Source: an uncultured Collinsella sp.
GTDB taxonomy: Bacteria > Actinomycetota > Coriobacteriia > Coriobacteriales > Coriobacteriaceae
DNA length: 64,000 nt
Assembly (NCBI GenBank): GCA_959020715.1
Contig: CAUESV010000007.1
Location: 36,461-100,460, forward strand
Reading direction: 5' to 3'
A program made the position numbers and the translations under genes. A model generated the notes under the pieces. The model made no database searches. It was not told the DNA's origin and worked only from the letters and a program-made list of their open reading frames with translations. The stretch's first letter is position 1; every line of letters begins with the position of its first letter. This document shows positions 28,301-34,590 of this stretch, piece by piece.

Positions 28301-28546
28301 GTCGACGAAACCGCGCCCGTCGCCCAAAAGCTCCCAAAGCGAGCGAAGCCACGATGTAGGCGTCTTGTAGTCAATACCCAGCGAAACGCCGGCTTCCGCC
28401 GCATCATGACGGCACAGGTCGAGCTCAGCAAACGTTGGCGCCAGCAGCACGGCACGCCCGTGGCGGGCAATAAGGTCGGCAAGCAGCGCCGCCTCGGCAT
28501 CGCTCAAATCCGCGCCGGCGTTGGTGGTATAGATTCGAACAGGCAT
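25358..28546 (-). CDS. addB: AddB-like PD-(D/E)XK exonuclease subunit
   Basis: The 1062-residue partner of AddA starts at ATG 28546 after GGAGG. Its N-terminal two thirds look like an inactivated helicase fold (LLAPTFAELDLCRHDAAE in place of Walker A). A RecB-family nuclease sits at the C-terminus with AVVIDYKHRTG and HTQTLIYAQAMRRAL. AddB proteins usually have one Cys before and three after the nuclease holding a 4Fe-4S staple. Here STCPLCWF is present at about residue 755, but the C-terminal set is reduced to ARCSYNHEG, so the cluster may be absent. A six-residue repeat (AADDAK) linker lies near residues 647-680. First gene of the addB-addA pair. Confidence 0.85.
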   Translation of the reverse strand: MPVRIYTTNAGADLSDAEAALLADLIARHGRAVLLAPTFAELDLCRHDAAEAGVSLGIDYKTPTSWLRSLWELLGDGRGFVDNLQRQMLFSDMVARLDDADLQPLSRSQGTVRMLARMARDVLPGVAGTGTERCCDNVCKPKPKSDAEARVFELLCAYARGLDRRDMVEPCEAADIMADALADNLPACTRAVCVRGITSFTHGLLELLSAVANNGGEVVVLLACEQAAMREELVAAFDARGVLFEAAPLREDAVASDAACGTAAQPAFIEVAGPHARAHAYADAIDKLAKTHKESKDDKAAATPADPVRVLVVSARAPQLFGELASRLAARHIAAETVEFTAFSQSIAGRQFTALANLIERMKAADEGAASKTEWWPAPELTDWIYSPLSGADAVNARTFDKNMRLSRSKTTAGVKSLLQSVQGQVRGARKAASDENWFKNVPCVVSDVFQALWRDKPVTALKAMLAVAEALPDRSLGSLDGQARRQAEVALLRHVIGILMNGARALDVSQAAIVPVLDGIRTKVDKRSTAYDYETYEVDRAPRAQVRFASLADAAALRPGSYDAVLFADVDLDSYPLSHEEGPLATLTASLGREGVTLEPAALLRVRFGRAMQASRGPVALARVTHDRQARECYPAAVWTELRAHAEAADADKAADDARAADDAKAADDAKATGDAKAADADKAKCVGEGDIVRDFDPAAGEGLKRERVTCEAPQHLSAEAVPYLVLRRRDGEGEGAPLVPRLTSASQIEAYSTCPLCWFVSYRVKPQSIDAGFGNMEKGNFVHDVLEHLHARLPQEGMERVTPMNLPRAQGLLREVFAETLAEHAGKRGTEGPLVPLSPVEERQVAEILPQLEGVLAYESEALTPFAPRYLEFAFNELQVEYAGWPLGGRIDRVDVDAENRAVVIDYKHRTGVEEFKLADPTVRDEESGEAAIDDPRWLPPHTQTLIYAQAMRRALDLDARAALYFSTKGGKPALRGAASAELLEEERGDGRIPGLKKGFPGEGGSMDFDALLDRVEAGIAERLHELEAGDVAAVDPTSAQAAHARCSYNHEGTFVRRDV
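26504..26608 (-). repeat. in-frame minisatellite inside addB-like gene
   Basis: Six tandem units begin GTCAGCGGCC (plus strand), three of them exactly 18 nt with core GTCAGCGGCCTTAGCATC and the others 15-21 nt. They encode repeats of A-A-D-D-A-K in the protein. All units are multiples of 3, so copy-number change would lengthen a charged linker without breaking the frame. Confidence 0.85.
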
Positions 28547-28638
28547 GGTCCTCCACTCAAACCGTTCGCAATATTCAATGTTTCCATCCTACCCGCCCGC
28601 GCGGACAGATTTGCCCCACGCCAACAGATTTGACCCCT

Positions 28639-28707
28639 TGGAGACGGAGGAAAATGGATCACCGAGGAGGTCAGTCTAACCCAGCGATCCGTTTTCCTCC
28701 GTCCCCA
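28639..28707. repeat. imperfect palindrome (REP-like)
   Basis: Twenty-two-nt arms (TGGAGACGGAGGAAAATGGATC at 28639 paired with its complement ending at 28707) enclose a 25-nt loop. There is one A-C mismatch and one G-T pair. The right arm contains the GTCCCCA core seen in several other intergenic palindromes in the window. Two direct copies of CAGATTTGMCCCC lie just to the left (28605-28637). Confidence 0.7.
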
Positions 28708-28713
28708 AAGGAT

Positions 28714-28740
28714 CAAAAAACCGCCCCCGAAGGGACGGTT
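28714..28740 (-). terminator. terminator after the YerC-like gene
   Basis: The minus strand reads AACCGTCCC-TTC-GGGGGCGGTT followed by TTTTGATC, 28 nt past the stop of the gene at 28768. Confidence 0.8.
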
Positions 28741-28767
28741 CTGCGCAATTCGTTTGTTGCCGCTGGC

Positions 28768-29067
28768 CTACTCGCCATCCTCCAGTTTGATGAGGATCTT
28801 GCGATAGCCGCCGTACTCGCCGTTGAGTGCCTTTGAAACGCGGCTCACCGTAGTGGACGAAGCGCCGGTGCGGGCCTGAACCTCAACATAAGGCTCGCCC
28901 TCATCCAGATAACGCGCAACCTGCAGACGCTGCGATAGATCGCAGATCTCGCGCGGCGTGCAGATATCGGTCAAAAACGCTTGGATATCCTTCTCGTCAT
29001 CCAAAAGACTAAATGCGTGGACCAGCTGCTTGACATCAGGCTTGTCAAACATGTTCTCGATATTCAT
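28768..29067 (-). CDS. YerC/YecD family TrpR-related regulator
   Basis: The 99-residue protein is all-helical with a TrpR-like helix-turn-helix: CTPREICDLSQRLQVARYL and ASSTTVSRVSKALNGEYGGY. Both the LSQRLQVA and the STTVSRVSK signatures are characteristic of the YerC/YecD family, small repressors of unknown ligand related to the tryptophan repressor. The ribosome binding site is weak (GGTGATCG). It has its own terminator and faces away from the holin-like gene, separated by a 324-nt gap. Confidence 0.9.
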   Translation of the reverse strand: MNIENMFDKPDVKQLVHAFSLLDDEKDIQAFLTDICTPREICDLSQRLQVARYLDEGEPYVEVQARTGASSTTVSRVSKALNGEYGGYRKILIKLEDGE

Positions 29068-29391
29068 CGATCACCGCCAAACCCGCCAAAAGGCATCGAA
29101 GTTGATACTGACATCGGGCATCGTTCGCCCGTTCTATGCAATAGGGCAACGCGTGTGGCTTTTGCCCGTAGCAGTTTAGCACACCACCAAACTAAAGCGA
29201 CAAAACTCTCTGCCAGCGGCGCATTTTCTAGGACGAACGCCGTTTTGAAACCGAATGCGCACGTAAGCTCCACGAATATCTGAGACAATGGGCGGCCGAA
29301 CAAGGCGGCACACCCGAGCGGCCGTCCAAGCTGCCGCAGCAAACCGCTTCACGCGACACCGACGCACCCTGCGCAAGAAAGGATTCACACC
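29068..29391. other. divergent intergenic region
   Basis: This 324-nt gap separates the leftward YerC-like gene from the rightward holin-like gene and must contain both promoters. I see no strong consensus -35/-10 pair. An interrupted palindrome AGTTTAGC...CCAAACT at 29173-29192 could be an operator. No ORF in it is convincing. Confidence 0.4.
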
Positions 29392-29757
29392 ATGCGCTTT
29401 ATGCTTAACTGGCTCTTTACCTCGATCGCCATCGCGATTGCCACGTTCCTCGTTCCCGGCATCCAGCCCTTCGGTTTTGCCGAGGCCTGGGTCTGTTTCG
29501 CCTTCGTGGGACTGTTCCTGAACATCGTCGATTCGCTCGTCAAGCCGTTCCTGACGGTCATCTCGCTGCCGCTCACGATCATTACGCTGGGTATTTTTCA
29601 ACTCGTAGTCAACAGCTTTATGCTCGAGCTGGCCAGCTATCTGTCGGTCAATCTGCTGGGCGCGGGTATCTCCATCGCCAGCTTTGGATCGGCCTTTATG
29701 GGCAGCATCCTGGTGTCCATCATGCGCAGCATCCTCGACAGCATCGCCGAGGGCTAA
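29392..29757 (+). CDS. phage holin family IV-like four-TM membrane protein
   Basis: The ATG at 29392 follows AAAGGA at 7 nt. The 121-residue protein is almost wholly hydrophobic with four membrane segments and the family signature LNIVDSLVKPFLTVISLPLTIITLGIF, as in the mycobacterial-type 4-TM holin family (YvlD/DUF360). Despite the name, these chromosomal proteins are not tied to phage genes and often lie in stress or envelope operons. There are no phage genes here. It is followed by a clear terminator and is probably monocistronic. Confidence 0.9.
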   Translation: MRFMLNWLFTSIAIAIATFLVPGIQPFGFAEAWVCFAFVGLFLNIVDSLVKPFLTVISLPLTIITLGIFQLVVNSFMLELASYLSVNLLGAGISIASFGSAFMGSILVSIMRSILDSIAEG

Positions 29758-29798
29758 AACGGCCATTCCGGCCGCGCCCGTCTCAACAGCCCAAAACG

Positions 29799-29836
29799 AA
29801 GGCCGCCCATCGCAAAAATGGGCGGCCTTCTTATTT
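29799..29836 (+). terminator. rho-independent terminator after the holin-like gene
   Basis: A 12-bp stem (AAGGCCGCCCAT / ATGGGCGGCCTT) is followed by CTTATTTG on the plus strand, 42 nt past the stop codon. Confidence 0.9.
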
Positions 29837-29861
29837 GCCAAGTCTCAAAGGGCGAGAGAAT

Positions 29862-29892
29862 CTGCCATTTCCACCCCGTCCCCAAATGGCAG
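29862..29892. repeat. short palindrome between convergent genes
   Basis: Perfect 9-bp arms CTGCCATTT / AAATGGCAG surround a 13-nt loop ending CGTCCCC. The GTCCCC core next to the right arm is shared with other REP-like elements here. It may also help to terminate the Rrf2 gene, which ends at 29898. Confidence 0.55.
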
Positions 29893-29897
29893 GTGGG

Positions 29898-30326
29898 CTA
29901 GATCACGTAGTCGTAGCCTTCGTTGGGAGCGACAAGTTGATCGAGCGTCACACCGTCGAGGTAGTCGTTGATAAGCTTGTCCAGGTTCTTCCACACGTCG
30001 AGCGTGGGGCACTCGTCAGAGCGCGAACAACCCTTGCAGTCGCCATCCAGGCAGGCGACCGGCGCCAGGCTGCCCTCGGTCAGGCGCAAGATCTCGCCCA
30101 CCGTGTACTGCTCGGGCGGGCGCGTGAGCACATAGCCGCCGCCCTTGCCGCGCATGCCCGAGAGCATGTTGGCGCGCACGAGCGTAGCCAGAATATTCTC
30201 GAGGTACTTCTCCGAAATACCCTGACGCGCCGCAATCTCTTTAAGCGGGATGCGGCCTGTCGCCTGGTGCTCGGCCAGGTCGACCATAACGCGCAGGGCA
30301 TATCTGCCCTTTGTGGAAACCAACAT
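29898..30326 (-). CDS. Rrf2 family transcriptional regulator
   Basis: The 142-residue protein begins MLVSTKGRYALRVMVDLAEH with the Rrf2 winged helix (IPLKEIAARQGISEKYLENILATLVRA and GKGGGYVLTRP wing). Cysteines C92, C97, C100 and C106 in ACLDGDCKGCSRSDEC could bind an Fe-S cluster, as in IscR; cysteine-metabolism regulators such as CymR belong to the same family. It diverges from cysK across 253 nt, so control of cysK and of itself is the natural inference. No isc/suf genes are nearby. The short spacing between cysteines differs somewhat from E. coli IscR. Confidence 0.93.
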   Translation of the reverse strand: MLVSTKGRYALRVMVDLAEHQATGRIPLKEIAARQGISEKYLENILATLVRANMLSGMRGKGGGYVLTRPPEQYTVGEILRLTEGSLAPVACLDGDCKGCSRSDECPTLDVWKNLDKLINDYLDGVTLDQLVAPNEGYDYVI

Positions 30327-30443
30327 ATATATAGCTGCCTTTCGGTCTTTTAATTCGTAGAAATTCTAGCCGAAAAATTGGTTTTGAAAATACCTATTCC
30401 CGTCAAGATGGTTAATCGACTCGTAATAATCTTCTATTTCCTA

Positions 30444-30472
30444 TTGCGTTACTAGGCTTTACTGTCTACTAT
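30444..30472 (+). promoter_or_regulatory. cysK promoter
   Basis: TTGCGT (30444-30449) and TACTAT (30467-30472) are separated by 17 nt, giving a predicted start near 30479 and a leader of about 100 nt. The leader contains a GTGG...CCAC hairpin (about 30507-30526). AT-rich sequence just upstream (30380-30440) is the likely site for the divergently encoded Rrf2 regulator. Confidence 0.6.
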
Positions 30473-30579
30473 GCTTGCCAACAGCAAAACGAACAACCTA
30501 TAAGGTTTGTGGGTTTCGCTGCCACACACACCGTAAAACCACACGGTATCCAGTCATTTGAACACTTTGGAGGTTCACC

Positions 30580-31518
30580 ATGAGCAATGTTTACACGTCC
30601 ATCGATCAGCTTATCGGCCACACCCCGCTTCTGGAGCTCACCCACTTCGAGGCCGACGAGGACCTCAAGGCCCGTGTGCTCGTCAAATTGGAATACTTCA
30701 ACCCCGCCGGGTCCGTCAAAGACCGCGTCGCCAAGAACATGATTGACGAGGCCGAGAAGGCCGGCAAGCTCGTGCGCGGTGGCGACTACACCATCATCGA
30801 GCCCACGAGCGGCAACACCGGCGTCGGCATCGCCTCGGTGGCGGCGGCCCGCGGCTACAAGGTGATCATCACTATGCCCGAGACCATGTCCGTCGAGCGC
30901 CGCAAGCTCATGCAGGCATACGGCGCACAGCTCGTGCTCACCGACGGCTCCAAAGGCATGAAGGGCGCCATCGTCAAGGCGGAGGAGCTGCAGAAGGAAA
31001 CTCCCAACAGCATCATCGCCGGCCAGTTTGTGAACCCCGCCAACCCCGCCATCCACAAGGCCACGACCGGCCCCGAGATCTGGGACGACACCGACGGCAA
31101 GGTCGACATCTTCGTCGCCGGCGTCGGCACCGGCGGCACCGTGACCGGCGTGGGCGAGTTCCTCAAGGAGCAAAACCCCGAGATTCAGGTCGTCGCCGTC
31201 GAGCCCGCCACCTCCCCGGTGCTCTCTAAGGGCCAGGCCGGCCCGCACAAGATCCAGGGTATCGGTGCCGGCTTTGTGCCCGACGTCCTCGACACCCAGG
31301 TCTATGACGAGATCATCCCCGTCGAGAACGACGATGCCTTTGCCACCGGCCGCGCCGTGGGCCACAAGGAAGGCGTGCTCGTGGGCATTTCGTCCGGCGC
31401 CGCCGTCTGGGCCGCTCTGCAGCTGGCCAAGCGCCCCGAGAACGAAGGCAAGACCATCGTGGCGCTGCTCGCCGACACCGGCGAGCGCTACCTGTCCACG
31501 GCACTCTTCCAGGACTAG
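30580..31518 (+). CDS. cysK: cysteine synthase A (O-acetylserine sulfhydrylase)
   Basis: This PLP enzyme makes cysteine from O-acetylserine and sulfide. The PLP lysine is K47 in NPAGSVKDR, the substrate loop is PTSGNTG (residues 75-81), and the phosphate-binding Gly loop is GVGTGGTVTG. The C-terminal VGISSGAAVWAAL and DTGERYLSTALF are as in CysK. At 312 aa it is full length. The start follows TTTGGAGG at 7 nt. It is monocistronic by appearance and faces an Rrf2 regulator gene, which fits cysteine- or Fe-S-responsive control. Confidence 0.97.
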   Translation: MSNVYTSIDQLIGHTPLLELTHFEADEDLKARVLVKLEYFNPAGSVKDRVAKNMIDEAEKAGKLVRGGDYTIIEPTSGNTGVGIASVAAARGYKVIITMPETMSVERRKLMQAYGAQLVLTDGSKGMKGAIVKAEELQKETPNSIIAGQFVNPANPAIHKATTGPEIWDDTDGKVDIFVAGVGTGGTVTGVGEFLKEQNPEIQVVAVEPATSPVLSKGQAGPHKIQGIGAGFVPDVLDTQVYDEIIPVENDDAFATGRAVGHKEGVLVGISSGAAVWAALQLAKRPENEGKTIVALLADTGERYLSTALFQD

Positions 31519-31630
31519 AGCTCTCGTTCTTAGAACGAGTCCAAGGCACGCCGGTCTCCCCTCTCTTCTGGCAGCCTGAGCTCATCCCAACAGGGTGTCC
31601 CACAGGACGCCCGAACTTGCTACAATGTCT

Positions 31631-31668
31631 GCGGCGCGGAACCAGCCTCCCGCGCCGCTTTTCTTTTT
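31631..31668 (+). terminator. rho-independent terminator between cysK and mnmA
   Basis: A 10-bp GC stem (GCGGCGCGG...CCGCGCCGC) is followed by TTTTCTTTTTT. It ends 31 nt before the mnmA ATG and starts a few nt after a TACAAT -10-like hexamer at 31621-31626, so it could end cysK transcripts or lie at the very start of an mnmA leader. Confidence 0.85.
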
Positions 31669-31698
31669 TGGCCACATGCCACCAAGGAGAACCTCCCC

Positions 31699-32799
31699 AT
31701 GCACAACAAGCGCGTGCTCGTCGCCATGAGCGGCGGCGTCGATTCCAGCGTGACCGCGTATCTGCTCAAAAGTCAGGGTTACGAATGTGTCGGTGCCACC
31801 ATGCGCCTCACCTGCCCCGCGCCCGATCCCACCACGGGCATGAGTAAGGTCGACCGCGACATCGCCGATGCAAAGGCCGTCGCCGAGCGCCTGGGGATAC
31901 CCCATCACGTGCTCGACTTGCAGCAAACCTTCGACCGCAACGTTGTCGAGCGTTTTATGAACGCCTACCAGGAGGGGCTGACGCCCAATCCGTGTATCAT
32001 CTGCAACCGCCATATTAAGTTTGGCGCGTTGCTGGATGCGGCGCTGGATATGGGCTGCGACTACATCGCCACAGGCCACTATGCCAAAACGAGCCAGGCG
32101 CCCGACGGCACCTGGCAGCTGCATCGCGGCGAGGACCCCAAAAAGGACCAGAGTTACTTTTTGTATTCGCTCACGCAGGAGCGCCTGGCGCACACGATCT
32201 TTCCGCTGGCAGGCCTAGACAAAGAGCGCGACGTGCGCCGCATAGCCGCCGAGCAGGGCTTTACCAACGCCCAGAAGGCCGAAAGCGAGGACATCTGCTT
32301 TATTCCAGACGGTGACTACGCGGGCTATATCGAGCGCCGTTGCGGACATCCCGCTGCACCGGGCGACATTGTGTGGCGCGACGGCAGCGTGGTCGGGCGC
32401 CACAACGGCGCGCTGCGCTACACCATCGGCCAGCGCAAGGGCCTGGGCGTCGCGATGGCACATCCCGTGTACGTAACGGGTGTCGATGCCGTCAACAACA
32501 CCGTGCATCTGGGCGAGGCAGAGGACCTGACGGCCACGGCGCTCACGGCCAACGACTGGATCTGGAGCGCCCCTGCCGACCGCATGGAGGCCGAGCTGGA
32601 TGCCGGCGGCATCCGCGTGGGCGCCAAGTACCGCTACCGACAGAAAGACCAGGCAGCGATCCTTACGTGCGGCGAAGACGGGCAAATGTTGCTGACCTTT
32701 GACGAGCCGCAGCGCGCCATCGCCCCCGGCCAAGCCGTTGTAGTCTATCGCGGCGACATCGTCCTGGGCGGCGGCACCGTTACGGCAGCCATCAAATAG
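31699..32799 (+). CDS. mnmA: tRNA-specific 2-thiouridylase MnmA
   Basis: The enzyme thiolates U34 of Lys, Glu and Gln tRNAs. The PP-loop SGGVDSS is at residues 11-17. The catalytic cysteines are in NPCIICNRHIKFG (C102) and SEDICFIPDGDY, which form the persulfide/disulfide pair. TGHYAKT and the C-terminal beta-barrel domain (YTIGQRKGLGVA...) are present. Length 366 is normal. AAGGAGAA precedes the start. Its placement right after cysK, the sulfur supplier, is functionally sensible, although a terminator separates them. Confidence 0.97.
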   Translation: MHNKRVLVAMSGGVDSSVTAYLLKSQGYECVGATMRLTCPAPDPTTGMSKVDRDIADAKAVAERLGIPHHVLDLQQTFDRNVVERFMNAYQEGLTPNPCIICNRHIKFGALLDAALDMGCDYIATGHYAKTSQAPDGTWQLHRGEDPKKDQSYFLYSLTQERLAHTIFPLAGLDKERDVRRIAAEQGFTNAQKAESEDICFIPDGDYAGYIERRCGHPAAPGDIVWRDGSVVGRHNGALRYTIGQRKGLGVAMAHPVYVTGVDAVNNTVHLGEAEDLTATALTANDWIWSAPADRMEAELDAGGIRVGAKYRYRQKDQAAILTCGEDGQMLLTFDEPQRAIAPGQAVVVYRGDIVLGGGTVTAAIK

Positions 32800-32817
32800 C
32801 CCCATCCCCTTTATAAG

Positions 32818-32880
32818 TTGCGGTGAAATAGGGACTGTTTAAGCGTTTAAAACCGCCAAACAGTCCCTATTTCACCGCAA
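32818..32880. repeat. 63-nt perfect palindrome, TTGCGGTGAAATAG family, copy 1
   Basis: Perfect 23-bp arms (TTGCGGTGAAATAGGGACTGTTT at 32818-32840 and its complement at 32858-32880) enclose a 17-nt loop. It lies between the convergent mnmA and M42 peptidase genes. The outer 14 bp are identical to those of the element at 61659-61720, while the inner stem differs on both sides in a compensatory way. Confidence 0.9.
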
Positions 32881-32935
32881 GTTAGAGAGGACGGCCTCGG
32901 TCGGCACTATTGTGTCAGCCGAGGCCGCTGCATCG

Positions 32936-33979
32936 TTAGCGCTGGACGTAGGCGCGGACCAGCTCAAAGGTGTTACGCACACCGTCGATGTGGCTGCGCT
33001 CGTAGTTGTGGCTCGCGTACACGCCGGGGCCGATCAGACCATGGCGAATGTCATAGCCGGCCGAGAGCGTGGCCTCGACGTCGGAGCCGTAGTGCGGGTA
33101 CACATCGATGGCGTAATCGAGCTCCAGCTCGCGCGCGATGTTGGACAGCGTGGTTACCAGGTCGTAGTTGTACGGACCACCCGAATCCTTGGCGCAAATC
33201 GAAACCATGCGCTCGGTGCAGCCAAGGTCGTCGCCCACGCAGCCCATGTCCACGCTGATCATCTCGCGCGTGTCGGCCGGCACGAAGGCACCGCCGTGGC
33301 CGACCTCCTCGTACACCGTAAAGAGCAGCGATACCTTGCGCGAAAGCGTCACCTCGCCGCCAGCAACGGCGCGGGCCAAACCCAGCAGAATCGACGCGGA
33401 CAGCTTGTCGTCCAAGAAGCGGCTCTTGATGTAGCCGCTCTCCGTCACCGTGGTACGCGGATCCATGGCGATGATGTCGCCGGTCTGAATACCCAGCTCG
33501 AGCACATCGTCCTTGCTGTCAACGTTCTCGTCGAGCAGGATTTCCATGTTCTTCTCGATGGTCTTGACCGGCTCATCGGCCACATGCGCCGAAGGCTCGG
33601 TATTGAGGACCACACCCGTGTACACATTGCCATCGCGCGTATAAACGGTGCAGTTCTCGCCATCAGCCGTAGACCACTGATGCCCACCGAGCGTCGTGGG
33701 GCGCAGGCGACCATTGTCCTTAATGGAGCGTACCATGGCACCCAGGGTATCGACATGGCTCGCCAACACGAGCGGCTCACCCTCGCCACCAAGCTCAACA
33801 AGCACGTTACCCTTATTAGAACGCTCGGGCCCAAACCCCATATCGCGCAGGGTCTCCATCAGATAATCAGTCGCCGCACGGGTATAGCCCGTAGGCGAAG
33901 CAATCGAGGTAAGCGCCTTCAACTGGTCAGTAATATAGGAGAGCGTCTCCTCTAGAGAAGCATCAACATTAGAAGCCAT
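32936..33979 (-). CDS. M42 family metallopeptidase (glutamyl/deblocking aminopeptidase-like)
   Basis: The 347-residue dinuclear zinc/cobalt aminopeptidase has ASHVDTLGAMV (first metal His/Asp), FLDDKLSASILLGL (bridging Asp), TVYEEVGHGGAF (catalytic Glu pair), VDMGCVGDD and GVYASHNYERSH (last His). These are the expected order and spacing for the TET-forming M42 family, which digests short peptides in the cytosol. ATG 33979 has GGAAGGA at 5 nt; the ATG at 33985 is too close to it. Monocistronic; convergent with mnmA. Confidence 0.94.
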   Translation of the reverse strand: MASNVDASLEETLSYITDQLKALTSIASPTGYTRAATDYLMETLRDMGFGPERSNKGNVLVELGGEGEPLVLASHVDTLGAMVRSIKDNGRLRPTTLGGHQWSTADGENCTVYTRDGNVYTGVVLNTEPSAHVADEPVKTIEKNMEILLDENVDSKDDVLELGIQTGDIIAMDPRTTVTESGYIKSRFLDDKLSASILLGLARAVAGGEVTLSRKVSLLFTVYEEVGHGGAFVPADTREMISVDMGCVGDDLGCTERMVSICAKDSGGPYNYDLVTTLSNIARELELDYAIDVYPHYGSDVEATLSAGYDIRHGLIGPGVYASHNYERSHIDGVRNTFELVRAYVQR

Positions 33980-34188
33980 ATGCATCCTTCCAAGTAAAAC
34001 TAAGACCGAGTCCCGATTTTAACCGTTCTGCACATGCAATGCCTCAGGAGCCGAACCGCCTCCAGACGTCCCCGCACCGGTTTTCTGCACGCGCACGGTT
34101 TACAATCCCAATCTTGCATAAATCCTATCGGTATCTGCATAGAAATGAGGCATCTTTTTGCTTCGTCTCAGGGTACCCCACCTTAGAC

Positions 34189-34423
34189 CGTGCAAAAAAC
34201 GGAGTATTCAGCACCGTGGGCCCCAACGGCCCCATCACAACCGACATAACGACGTGGTTACAGCAGTGTTGCAGGCCGGCGCAAACCAAAAACGCGGCGA
34301 CAGCCATCTCCGCCCATCGATAGCCCGCCCACAAGGACTGTCGATGGGCGCCGCGGGCCACTACGGCCCATTCACAACGTTATGCATTTTTCAGAGCTTG
34401 CTGAATACTCCCAAAAATGCACG
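34189..34423. repeat. inverted 25-nt repeat plus direct 28-nt repeat
   Basis: The 25-nt word at 34189-34213 (CGTGCA...GGAGTATTCAGCA) recurs inverted at 34399-34423 with 19 of 25 positions kept, the six changes all in the central A/T tract. The 28-nt word that follows it (34214-34241, CCGTGGGCC...CACAAC) recurs in direct orientation at 34351-34378 (23/28). The two elements therefore sit in opposite relative arrangements around a 100-nt centre, suggesting decayed mobile or recombined repeats. Confidence 0.55.
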
Positions 34424-34497
34424 CTGGGAAGTGCACCACCTATCCGCAGCGGGCAGCATGCCTTGGTTTTGCCCATATCGGGGCATCGGCGCGGCAC

Positions 34498-34535
34498 AAA
34501 AAGCCCCCGCCGCACGAAGTGCGCAGCGGGGGCTT
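34498..34535 (-). terminator. rho-independent terminator after fucO
   Basis: The minus strand reads a 9-bp stem (AGCCCCCGC / GCGGGGGCT) followed by TTTTTGTG, about 55 nt past the fucO stop. Confidence 0.9.
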
Positions 34536-34590
34536 CCGACATGTCCGAGGACGATTGTGGGGCTAACGGGCAGGGGCCCGCCGAACCAAG

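Larger units (their letters stand above)
33980..34590. other. 611-nt intergenic region with diverged repeats
   Basis: Between two leftward genes, this gap holds the M42 gene promoter, a mixture of diverged repeats at 34189-34423 and the fucO terminator. Open frames crossing it (34039-34323 plus, 34125-34361 minus, 34158-34616 plus) show no ribosome binding site, no domain and no codon bias, and they overlap the repeats, so I do not call them genes. Confidence 0.6.

Noticed and set aside
24950..28633. 1227-codon plus-strand open frame
   Set aside because: Antisense to addA/addB; its product has no domain and an Arg/His/Gly-rich composition typical of GC-rich shadow frames.
29392..29757. Prophage marker (holin)
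   Set aside because: The 4-TM holin-like family is usual on bacterial chromosomes, and no lysin, portal, capsid or integrase gene is nearby.
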